From positions 279,271-343,270 of the forward strand of contig NZ_JAODIY010000013.1 of assembly GCF_026586665.1 (NCBI RefSeq): a stretch of DNA of 64,000 nucleotides, given 5' to 3'. How positions within the stretch are numbered: the first letter of the stretch is position 1; each line of letters opens with the position of its first letter. Below, in pieces: positions 37,515 to 45,600 of the stretch. The notes under the pieces are model-generated. The model ran no database searches. It saw nothing but the letters and a program-made list of their open reading frames with translations, and was not told the DNA's origin. The position numbers and the translations under genes are program-made. Origin of the DNA: Halovenus rubra. GTDB lineage: Archaea; Halobacteriota; Halobacteria; Halobacteriales; Haloarculaceae.

Positions 37515-38885
37515 CTAGCTCTCGACAGCATAGTAGTCCAACAGCTTCCTAACCCGCTTGACCAGTGTCGTCGTATCGGCTGCTAAGAGTTTGACTATCG
37601 GTTCCTTGCCGACTGCGCCAGGGTCGTATACCGCAACCGGAGCTGAATCTCTCCCTTTGAACGCCTGTTTTGCGCCCCATTGCATTGTGCTTCCCTCAAC
37701 AGACGTGACTGCCTCGGGCTGTTCGCTCCGGTTGTAGTGGCCGACTGTCCATTCGAAGCTGTCGAGTGCTTCCTTGACCCGCTCATCGAACCGGCAGTTC
37801 ACCGCGAACCGATACGATGGCTCGTACTCGCGGGCAGCGAGGAGAAACCGAGCAACGTGACTCGACGCCTCGAACCTGACGCCGCGGTTCGGGTTCACTC
37901 CGTCGAGTGTCCGTGTGATTCTTCCTTCGACAGCCGCACACTCAGCAGGGGATTCGGCGTACGGTGTCGCACCGACGACATTCATTCCGACTTCGGGAAC
38001 GAGACACGAAATATCTCGTTCGGTGAGTTGCGTGACTACATCGTGGACGGCTTCGACAGTTGGCTCCCGCGCAGCCTGATTCCGCAAGTCGACGAGGTGA
38101 TGGACCGTTCCGGGTCCCTCACCGACATCGAGGCCGTACCGGACAGCTTGTTCGAGCAACTCTGTCCCGAAGCTGACCGCCCGTGAAAGACTCTCACCGT
38201 GAGCAAGACGGGTTGCAATCGCCGCTGAAAGCGCACAGCCAGAGCCGTGTGTTCTCTCGGTATCGACCCGCGTATGGACGAACGTCTCGACATCAGACTC
38301 AGTGACAAGAACGTCAGCAACTTCGGGGCCGGAGATGTGTCCGCCCTTGACTAGCGCCGCGTTTGCTCCCATCTCGACTATCCGCTCGCCTGCTGTGCGT
38401 GCACCCTCCGTATCCGAGACATCGATACCGGTCAGTACCTCTGCCTCGTCAGCGTTGGGTGTGACCAGTGTCGCAACGCTGATGAGGTCCTCGTAAGCTG
38501 ATTCGGCTGCTGGGTCAAGCAGACGGTCCCCCGACGTGGCAACCATGACAGGGTCAACGATAGACGGAACGGTCCTGTTCTGGACCTGTTCGGTTGCAAG
38601 TTCGACGATATCTGCAGTCGCAAGCATGCCTGTCTTGACAGCCTGTACGTCGAAGTCAGCGAAAACGGCTTCACACTGTGCCCTTACTTCGCTTGGCGGG
38701 AGGACGTATGTGCTTTCGACGCCACGCGTGTGCTGTGCGGTGGTGCTGGTGATTGCGGTGGTTCCGAACCCACCGGTAGCTTCGATAGTCTTGAGATCAG
38801 CCTGGATTCCGGCACCACCACCAGAATCACTTCCAGCAAGTGTCAGCACAACTGGTGGCGTGACCGGGGCGTGTTGTCTACTCAT
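37515..38885 (-). CDS. thiDN: Bifunctional HMP-P kinase / thiamine-phosphate synthase (ThiDN)
   Basis: A 456-residue fusion for thiamine synthesis. Residues 1-260 are ThiD kinase: [20 protein letters not shown], the [10 protein letters not shown] strand and the [12 protein letters not shown] anion hole. Residues 285-456 are ThiN, the archaeal thiamine-phosphate synthase: [24 protein letters not shown] and the KEPIVKLLA end. Start ATG 38885; another ATG or GTG lies two codons upstream. Monocistronic, convergent with the squalene-synthase-like gene. Confidence 0.93.
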   Translation of the reverse strand: MSRQHAPVTPPVVLTLAGSDSGGGAGIQADLKTIEATGGFGTTAITSTTAQHTRGVESTYVLPPSEVRAQCEAVFADFDVQAVKTGMLATADIVELATEQVQNRTVPSIVDPVMVATSGDRLLDPAAESAYEDLISVATLVTPNADEAEVLTGIDVSDTEGARTAGERIVEMGANAALVKGGHISGPEVADVLVTESDVETFVHTRVDTERTHGSGCALSAAIATRLAHGESLSRAVSFGTELLEQAVRYGLDVGEGPGTVHHLVDLRNQAAREPTVEAVHDVVTQLTERDISCLVPEVGMNVVGATPYAESPAECAAVEGRITRTLDGVNPNRGVRFEASSHVARFLLAAREYEPSYRFAVNCRFDERVKEALDSFEWTVGHYNRSEQPEAVTSVEGSTMQWGAKQAFKGRDSAPVAVYDPGAVGKEPIVKLLAADTTTLVKRVRKLLDYYAVES

Positions 38886-38979
38886 ACACAAAATATTAGT
38901 TGATAGTACAAATTAGTGGTGAAACAGTAGGACCAGAATAGGGAAATAGACTTTTACCGTGCCATCGTGGATACAGGAC

Positions 38980-39414
38980 ATGGCAGACCTGCGCCTCGTT
39001 CACGAGGGAGATGACACACTCGGCGAGAAAGCGTCGGCAAACAGGAACATACTCGCGACTGAGGTCGACATTGCGGATTCACTGTTCTCAACCGCACGCG
39101 GACTGATGCTCCGTGCAACGTTGCCCGATAACTACGCGCTCGTGATGGAAGTCGGTGGGGGCACACTCCTCCCGTTTTCGAGTGGTCCACCCCTCCAGTC
39201 CGTCCATATGCTGTTTGTTCGTATGGCATTGGATGTACTCTGGTTAGACGGTGACGAGGTCGTCCGTGTCTCACGAATGCATCCCTGGCGAAGCATCGGG
39301 ATAGCACGAGCCGACCGAATTATCGAACTGCCTGCTGGCAACGCAGACGGTGTTTCTGTCGGTGACAGTGTGATTCTCGAAAATAGAGATAGCGACACAA
39401 CCGACTCGGAGTAG
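38980..39414 (+). CDS. DUF192 family protein
   Basis: A 144-residue protein of the DUF192 fold (small beta barrel), found exported in many organisms but here without a signal peptide. Identifying segments: ARGLMLRATLPDNYALVM, HMLFVRMALDVLWLD and the end IIELPAGNADGVSVGDSV, the typical late block. ATG 38980 (MADLRLVHEGD) is the likely start. Function unknown. Convergent with the HAD gene, stop codons 13 nt apart. Confidence 0.88.
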   Translation: MADLRLVHEGDDTLGEKASANRNILATEVDIADSLFSTARGLMLRATLPDNYALVMEVGGGTLLPFSSGPPLQSVHMLFVRMALDVLWLDGDEVVRVSRMHPWRSIGIARADRIIELPAGNADGVSVGDSVILENRDSDTTDSE

Positions 39415-39427
39415 CCGCTACACAAAC

Positions 39428-40102
39428 TCAGCCAGACTCGAACAACGAGACAACCGCATCGAGAGAAGAAACCTCGTAAGTTGGGTCGTGCCCAATGTTC
39501 CGGTCACGGTTGTGGTCTCGCCGGATGAGAGCGACATCCATCCCGGCGCGTTGTGCCGCCAACACGTCTGTTTCCTTGTCGCCGACGTACAGCGGGTTTT
39601 GACTGTCAAGGTCAGCCCATGCCGATTCCAGAAATGTCGGTGCAGGTTTCTTGTTGTGGAGACTCTCTAACTGTGGTTCGCGTGCATGAACCGTCTCAAA
39701 CTTGGACACCATCTCGTACTCTGTGAGGCCATGGGTAACGACACGACGCTGATTGTTGCTTGCGATACCAAGTGGGACCTTGAGGTCGGCAAGCGCCCCG
39801 ACATCAGGGTATGGCCGTTTTCTCCCTGCAGTCGTTGCTTCATTCAATACAGTGGCGAGCATGTCGTCCCGAAACTCCCATAATGCGTCTGCTGTCGTAT
39901 CGAGTTGCCTGCTGAGTGTGTGGACTGTCTCGGGCGTGACACTTCGAGAGAGCCTCTGGACTGTTTCCCGTTGTGGCGTCACGTCCCTATCGAGAAACTC
40001 CTCGAAAGCTACGCGACAGCACGCTTCAGTTCGGGCTTCTTTGTCTAATACCGTCGCGAGAACGCCATCGTAATCAAGTACGAGTGAGTCGTATCCTGTC
40101 AT
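39428..40102 (-). CDS. HAD-superfamily hydrolase
   Basis: A 224-residue phosphatase-like protein. Motif I is LVLDYDGVLA (nucleophile DYD), motif II GIASNNQ, motif III Lys in NKKPAPTFLE, motif IV YVGDKETDVLAA. A helical cap lies between I and II (subclass I, phosphoglycolate-phosphatase-like). Its ATG overlaps the stop of the DUF151 gene by one base, so the two are translationally coupled. Substrate unknown. Confidence 0.9.
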   Translation of the reverse strand: MTGYDSLVLDYDGVLATVLDKEARTEACCRVAFEEFLDRDVTPQRETVQRLSRSVTPETVHTLSRQLDTTADALWEFRDDMLATVLNEATTAGRKRPYPDVGALADLKVPLGIASNNQRRVVTHGLTEYEMVSKFETVHAREPQLESLHNKKPAPTFLESAWADLDSQNPLYVGDKETDVLAAQRAGMDVALIRRDHNRDRNIGHDPTYEVSSLDAVVSLFESG

Positions 40103-40614
40103 CAGAATGGTCCGTCTCCAGTATCGCCGAATGGGTCGTCGTCATCCTGTGTTTTTTCATCACCAAACGGCGTCCCTGAAGAGTGCTCTGACTCGAACGC
40201 CTCTGGTGGCTTTCCAGCTTCATCAATGACCTCATCGCTGATAATCAGTGGGCAGTCAACGCGCAGTGCAAGAGCGATACCATCGGAAGGTCTGGCATCA
40301 AAAACAGCCTGTTTCCGCTCGCCGCCGTGGTACTGTTCCATATCGATTTTGGCATAGAAGGTTCCGTCGGCAAGGTCATCGATACGGACACGGTCGATTG
40401 CAGCACCGAGCTCGGCGACCATTTCGACGAACAGATCGTGTGTCAAGGGTCGTTCGAAGGGTTCACCGTCGAGTGCAAGTTGCATCGACTGGGCCTGGTC
40501 TGCGCTGATAAATATGGGAACGAGACGCTCACGCGCCTCTAAAATAACGACAGGGAGCCGACTATCGTCGCCAACGCCGACGCCTACGCCCTCGATTGTT
40601 GCCTCGTGTTCCAT
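40102..40614 (-). CDS. Bifunctional nuclease (DUF151) family protein
   Basis: A 170-residue member of the BFN/DUF151 family. Identifying segments: LPVVILEARERLVPIFIS, FERPLTHDLFVEMV, and the hallmark FDARPSDGIALALRVDCPL. The last 35 residues are an acidic haloarchaeal tail. Plant relatives have DNase/RNase activity; activity here is not shown. It precedes the HAD gene in a coupled pair and follows the DUF3194 gene by 46 nt. Confidence 0.9.
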   Translation of the reverse strand: MEHEATIEGVGVGVGDDSRLPVVILEARERLVPIFISADQAQSMQLALDGEPFERPLTHDLFVEMVAELGAAIDRVRIDDLADGTFYAKIDMEQYHGGERKQAVFDARPSDGIALALRVDCPLIISDEVIDEAGKPPEAFESEHSSGTPFGDEKTQDDDDPFGDTGDGPF

Positions 40615-40660
40615 GGTCTAATATAGAAGCCGAGGGTCAAAAAGAGTCCGACGGTCCAGT

Positions 40661-40939
40661 TTAGAGTAGTAGGTCGTCAACCGCACTTTTTGCGGCCAGT
40701 GCCGCATCATCTACAACCTGTTCTGGGTCTTTGCGTCCCTCCGGCGCGTCCAGGTAGATATCGACCTCCAACATCTCGTCTTCGAACGTAACATGGATGT
40801 CAACATCCGAGACTGCTGACCTGTCGTACCGAGAGAAGATAACCGATTCCGCCGCTTCGGCCGCAGTCTCGACGACAACCTCGTCGTCGATTTCTGTCTG
40901 CGCTGAATCGGCGTTCGAACTGCCCGAATCGTTTGTCAT
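40661..40939 (-). CDS. DUF3194 family protein
   Basis: A 92-residue acidic archaeal protein. After a disordered N-terminus the segment EVVVETAAEAAESVIFSRYD leads to strands DVDIHVTFEDEMLEVDIYLD, the DUF3194 core, which is regularly encoded next to prefoldin beta in archaea as it is here (9-nt gap). Function unknown; the conserved link suggests a role close to nascent-chain or translation factors, an inference only. Confidence 0.88.
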   Translation of the reverse strand: MTNDSGSSNADSAQTEIDDEVVVETAAEAAESVIFSRYDRSAVSDVDIHVTFEDEMLEVDIYLDAPEGRKDPEQVVDDAALAAKSAVDDLLL

Positions 40940-40948
40940 AGACAGTAA

Positions 40949-41329
40949 TTATGCGCCGCCAGCGCCGCCCATCGGACCGCCGCCTGCGCCGCCGAGCATC
41001 TGCTGGAGTTCTTGCTGAAGCTCTTCGAACTGGTCTTGGACACGCTCTTCTTGCTTGTCGAGGGTCTCAACGCGGACTTCGAGACTGTCGACTTTCTCTT
41101 CGAGTTCGTCTTTGGCTTCCTCGTACTCGGTCTCGACGAGCAGTTCGCCGACGTTCCGGTACATCTGCGTCTCTCCGTCGATGTTCTCGATTTCTTCAAG
41201 CGCCGTCTGGGACTCGGTGAGCTGTGTCTCCGCCTGCTGTTTTTGCGTGGCGACCTCCTGTGCTGTCTCCTGAAGGTCCTGCAGTTCTTCGAGCTTTTCT
41301 TGTGCTTCCGGGGGAAGGTTTCCTTGCAT
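40949..41329 (-). CDS. pfdB: Prefoldin subunit beta
   Basis: A 126-residue chaperone subunit that hands unfolded proteins to the thermosome. Two long coiled-coil helices (about 3-48 and 68-110) flank the beta hairpin [19 protein letters not shown]. The C-terminus is Gly/Met-rich ([16 protein letters not shown]), somewhat like chaperonin tails. ATG 41329 is the family start; a longer frame overlaps pcc1. The alpha subunit is not in this window. Confidence 0.95.
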   Translation of the reverse strand: MQGNLPPEAQEKLEELQDLQETAQEVATQKQQAETQLTESQTALEEIENIDGETQMYRNVGELLVETEYEEAKDELEEKVDSLEVRVETLDKQEERVQDQFEELQQELQQMLGGAGGGPMGGAGGA

Positions 41330-41393
41330 ATCTGGCACGTTGGGACCCGGACTGTTAAACCTGCGCATCTCATCTCTCAGGGGCCGAGTTATG

Positions 41394-41645
41394 CTAGGCA
41401 ACGTTGCCTGCTCGTTCGGCAACATCCACCAGCGAGAGCCACGTGTTCACGCTCGCCCGGAGTGCAACGCTGTCGCTGGCAACAATATGAATCTCAAGAC
41501 GACCACCGTGTCGAGAGAACGAAACGCTGCTCCGGTCGTCATCAATATCGCCAATTTCCGGCTCGATTGCTCGTGTAACTCGGCGGGCCTGTTCAATAGA
41601 GGCGTAGTCGAGCGTGAGAACAGTGTCGTGGCGGTCGCGAGTCAC
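41394..41645 (-). CDS. pcc1: KEOPS complex subunit Pcc1
   Basis: An 83-residue dimerisation subunit of KEOPS, which makes t6A at position 37 of ANN-decoding tRNAs. It has the small alpha/beta fold with [20 protein letters not shown] and the C-terminal helix [17 protein letters not shown]. Start is GTG at 41645, overlapping the rpoP stop by one base. It lies between rpoP and prefoldin beta, a common archaeal order. Confidence 0.92.
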   Translation of the reverse strand: MTRDRHDTVLTLDYASIEQARRVTRAIEPEIGDIDDDRSSVSFSRHGGRLEIHIVASDSVALRASVNTWLSLVDVAERAGNVA

Positions 41646-41779
41646 TACTCGACGCTGACTTCTTTGATGTCGCGGCTCCGCTCTTTCAGCAGGACGCGGT
41701 GACCACAGTACGGACAGCGTACACCACCGTACTCATCGAGCGTCACGTCGCGCTTGCAGCGGGAGCACTTGTAGCTCAT
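41645..41779 (-). CDS. rpoP: DNA-directed RNA polymerase subunit P (Rpo12)
   Basis: A 44-residue zinc-binding polymerase subunit. It reads [16 protein letters not shown], then [15 protein letters not shown], the usual CxxC ... CxxC ribbon with the basic tail. ATG 41779 overlaps the L37ae stop by 4 nt (ATGA) and its TAG overlaps the GTG of pcc1, so L37ae-rpoP-pcc1 are translationally coupled. Confidence 0.96.
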   Translation of the reverse strand: MSYKCSRCKRDVTLDEYGGVRCPYCGHRVLLKERSRDIKEVSVE

Positions 41780-42048
41780 TCCTCGTCCTCTTCCTCTCCC
41801 AGCGCTGCGCTGATAGAGCGTGTGACTGTCTCGCCAGCCGGCGTCTCGGGGCTGTATGCGCCACCGGTGAATTTTTCGCCGGTCTCTTCGTTAACCCAGA
41901 TACCAGTGCCAAGGCGTTTTACATCGTCGCCATCGACGGTGGCATTTTCCATCTGCGCTTCGATTTCCGCGACGCGCCGTCGGGCAACGCGGCCGTAGCG
42001 TGCGCCAAACCGGCCGGCACTCCCGACCTTGTTGTCGTTGTCGCTCAT
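41776..42048 (-). CDS. rpl37ae: 50S ribosomal protein L37ae (eL43), zinc-finger Cys missing
   Basis: A 90-residue ribosomal protein. Ends match the family: [20 protein letters not shown] and [20 protein letters not shown] with [12 protein letters not shown]. The zinc ribbon of canonical L37ae (CPxC ... CxxC) is gone: the region is [18 protein letters not shown] and [10 protein letters not shown], with no Cys in the whole protein. It may be a normal state in part of the haloarchaea; I am not certain. First gene of the rpoP-pcc1-pfdB cluster. Confidence 0.9.
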   Translation of the reverse strand: MSDNDNKVGSAGRFGARYGRVARRRVAEIEAQMENATVDGDDVKRLGTGIWVNEETGEKFTGGAYSPETPAGETVTRSISAALGEEEDEE

Positions 42049-42656
42049 AGTACGACAACTTCCGCTCAGCGTGCAAATAAACCCTGCGAGTTAGGACGGA
42101 GAGAGACGAGTCGTTGAGGGAGCAAACGTTGCTGTGTTCTACTGACAAAACTAGTCCGTTCGCCCGAGAATGGTCTAACAGCAAGATAAGAACGCTCTTT
42201 TGTAACGGATTGTTGGTGAGTCGGAGCAGTAACTGGAAGTCACAACGGCAAGAGGTGGTTGGGGCCGCGCCACCCGGCAAAGCGTGTTCCGGTAAAAAGC
42301 GTTCGTCTCGGAACATCGGGCCGCAAATTTGCCGGCACAGGTTTGCTGGCGCGACAGGGGATCTCGCCGCATCGAGAAGTCTCTAAATACAAGTGTACAC
42401 CCTACCTCAGAACGTTACATCTACCGAAGACACGTCCGCCGAAAACCCGGCGAAGAAGCACTCAAAACCATCCTCGAAACAGTGCTATGATGCAACCAAC
42501 AATCTCTTGTCTAAGAGCGTATACGTATTTGAGATCTGTATACTAACCAGTATCATACTAAAGACCTCGTCAAGATCCATCTATGACGATTTATAATTTA
42601 CTTATTTGTATAAGAATATATATATATATAATACCGAATCAGAGACTTTTGTGATA
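42049..42656. other. Long gap before the toxin gene, no gene recognised
   Basis: About 600 nt. The part next to L37ae holds its promoter; 42160-42400 is GC-rich with open frames on both strands but no family I know; 42480-42640 turns very AT-rich and contains the toxin promoter. I checked for tRNA, RNase P RNA and SRP RNA motifs and saw none. A structured RNA in 42230-42380 is possible but unproven. Confidence 0.4.
42616..42632 (+). promoter_or_regulatory. AT-run with TATA box for the toxin gene
   Basis: A run of TA dinucleotides ends about 25 nt before ATG 42657, placing a TATA box at the right distance for a leaderless mRNA and making this ATG more likely than the one at 42606, which lies upstream of the box. 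Confidence 0.5.
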
Positions 42657-45600
42657 ATGAATTCATCTGCTGACAGTAGACTACGACAGCAAGCAATTGC
42701 TGTGTCATTTGCTTTGCTGTTGGTTCTCTCGATGATCGCATCGCCCGCGTTGGCTGCTGGGGTGGCTTCACAACCACCTGCCCAGTCGAGCACGCAACAG
42801 GACACTGTCTCTACAGGTTCAACATGGAGCCAGTCAAACACAGTCGTCACAGCATCAACAAACCGAACGAACGCGACCGAGTCCTACGACGACATACAAG
42901 AAGGGACTGTTATCACTCAAACACAGACGCACTCACTCGAACAGAACATCACGATTCCAGAAATCGAGGCCAACTCGACCGTGGCACTACTTCGGAACGC
43001 ACGGACGATGATTGCCGGACTCAACACGAGTGATGACTTTACTGAAGCCGTCAAGCATGACGCGATCGACGCGCTCAACAGTTCTATCGACGAGTATCGT
43101 GCCGGCTTTTTTGCTGACTCGACTGATGCCCTGTATTATCAGGAACAGACGCTCTCGTCGCTGAACGAACTTCTCGTTCTTGGTGCTAACGAGACCGCTC
43201 TCGACGCCGCCGCAACCGAGATTGAAACGGCCAGCAACGTCAGCGCCGCGCTCGCTCACTACCAGGCACAACAGACCGTGCGTGCCCACGAAGACGAACT
43301 TGGTGGGTTCTTATATACACAGGCTGAAGTCGCACTAGATAATGCCGCAGCCGAGCGTGACTGGGGCGACAGCTCTGGCTCGTCGACCTCAGCAATCTGG
43401 CACTATCGCCTCGCCTGGGAACATTCCCAGATTGCACTCGATACCGTCGAAGAGGCCGTCGACCCAGGGCTCTCGCTCGAACACGGGCCAGCCATCGAGA
43501 CCAACGGTACCTACGAGACGCCCGTGTACATCTCCTTGTCGGATATTCGGCCTCATCGATACGAGAACGCAACACTCTCGTTTGAGAATGGCGAGACGCG
43601 GACGGTGAGTCTGACCGGTGGCACCATGGCAGACACCAGTGCGCGTGCGACAGTCGATATCCCTCTCGGTGAAGACCTCGCGAACAGAACGGTTACCGTG
43701 TCAGCGACATCCCAACGTCAGCCCTTCCTTGGCGTCTGCGTTACCCTGGGCAACTGTGAGCGAACCGTCGAGGAAACGCTTGAGATGTCCATCGACGAGA
43801 GCAACGTTATCCCGGATCGCCCCGCTCCTGACGAGGAAGTCGAAGTTGAAGTCGAAGACGACGAGTCCGGTGCAATCGTGGATGTCGAAGGTCCCGGCCT
43901 CATCGAGGACGATATCTCGATTGAAGATCAGACGTCAGAGAACGACACTGCGTTCCGGGCGAGTCCGGTGGTTCGCGTCGAGAACAGTACAGAGATTACC
44001 GAGGCGACGGTCCGACTGCCGGTAGAGGGGAGCCCCGCGAGTGTTAACGAGAATCTCTCGATGTACACGTGGGACCCCACACGTGCCAATGGGAGTGGAT
44101 GGACCCAGGTTGGCGGGGAGTACAATCCAGAGACGGGAATGCTCTCGGCGGATGTCGAGCACTTCTCCTTTTTCGCCGTCTTCGACTCCCAAGAATGGAA
44201 TAGCATGCTGACAGAGACAATTACACTCGAAGACCGCCACGTTGTCGGGTCGCTCAACGACAGTGACGGCAGTGGGACGGCGCGAGCCGATTTCATGTTC
44301 TCAATCGATGTCAGCACCAGCATGGAGCCCGACAAGTTGCCCTTTGCAAAAGAGGCTGCACGAAAATTTGCGAACGCTACCTACGAGAACGAGCGAATTG
44401 GGCTGACACAGTTCGCGACGGTGAGTTGTGTTGAAGTTCCGCTGACACAAGATACCCAAGCAGTAAGAGAGGGGCTTTCACGGATAAGCTCCGAGTATAT
44501 AAGAGAGCAGTGTGGCCATGTCTCTATCGACGCAACAAATCTAACTGCTGGAATCGAGCGCGGCAGAGAAGCACTCATCCAGGGCAACGCCATGGATCAT
44601 GAGCCGGTAATGATTCTCGTGGGTGATGCGAAGCACTTAGCTGAAGATCCAGTCGCAGCCGCCCAGCGTGCGGCTGAAGACGGAATTACAATCAACACCG
44701 TTGGAGTGACAAGCAATATCAATGAAGCAGTCCTTCAAGAGATTGCAAACGCCACTGGTGGGGGCTACTACTTCGCAGAAGAACCAAGGGATTTGCCAGA
44801 TGCATTCGAGCGGGTCGAGGAAGACAGAGTCAAATTAGTCGATTCTGATAGCGATGGCCTTCCCGATGCAGTCGAAGAGGCCAATCCACCGATTCCGCAG
44901 GTCGTGAGTGAGGCAGATCTTGGGACAGGCGAAGAGCGACGGATTAACACCGATCCACGGGTTCCAGATACGGACGGCGATGGCTTGTTGGATGGTGAGT
45001 CAGTCACTGTCGAGACGAGAGTCGACTCAGAAGGCGAGTCGACCCTACTCCAGACGCGCGTGCGCTGGGTAGGCGACCATCCAGCACGTGCGGACACAGA
45101 CGGTGACGGTCTCGATGATGGCAAAGAACGGAGCGGCTGGCAGCCGATTCAGTATACTGCAGCACGAAACGACTCCATTGAGTATCTGGAAGCACTCCAG
45201 AGCAGCGACGACCCAGACCTGGGCGCAATTAAGGACGAGTACTTCGAGACGGAAGAAGTCTCGTCGAATCCGTTCGTTGCGGATACAGACGGTGATGGCC
45301 TCAGTGATGGTACTGAGAATGATCTCGGAACGAATCCAATGGCCGGCGATACCACTGGCGACGGCATTCCTGACCAGGTTGCTGTCGAAGAGGGCCTCCA
45401 ACCCACGCTGTTCGATATGCGGCCCCCAGAGATTGCGGTCACCTACTGGGCCTGGAACAAACCACCACTCCAGGCAAAAGTCGATTACACTGTGCACGCG
45501 ATGTTCGAGGATCCCGGTGGTCTTGGCCAGGCACAGGTACTGAAAGACGGGCAACTCGAACGGGAGCATCCACTCGAAAGTGATTGGGACGATATTGAGA

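Noticed and set aside
42160..42420. RNase P RNA, SRP RNA or tRNA in the gap before the toxin gene
   Set aside because: The conserved cores (GGAAAGTCC-type for RNase P, GGAAG/AGCAG-type for SRP, T-loop TTCAAAT or TTCGAAT for tRNA) are not found on either strand.
44842..45372. DxDGDG repeats taken as a CRISPR or DNA-level repeat
   Set aside because: Similarity is at protein level (calcium-type repeats), spacing is irregular, and the DNA differs. No CRISPR array or cas gene was found in the window.
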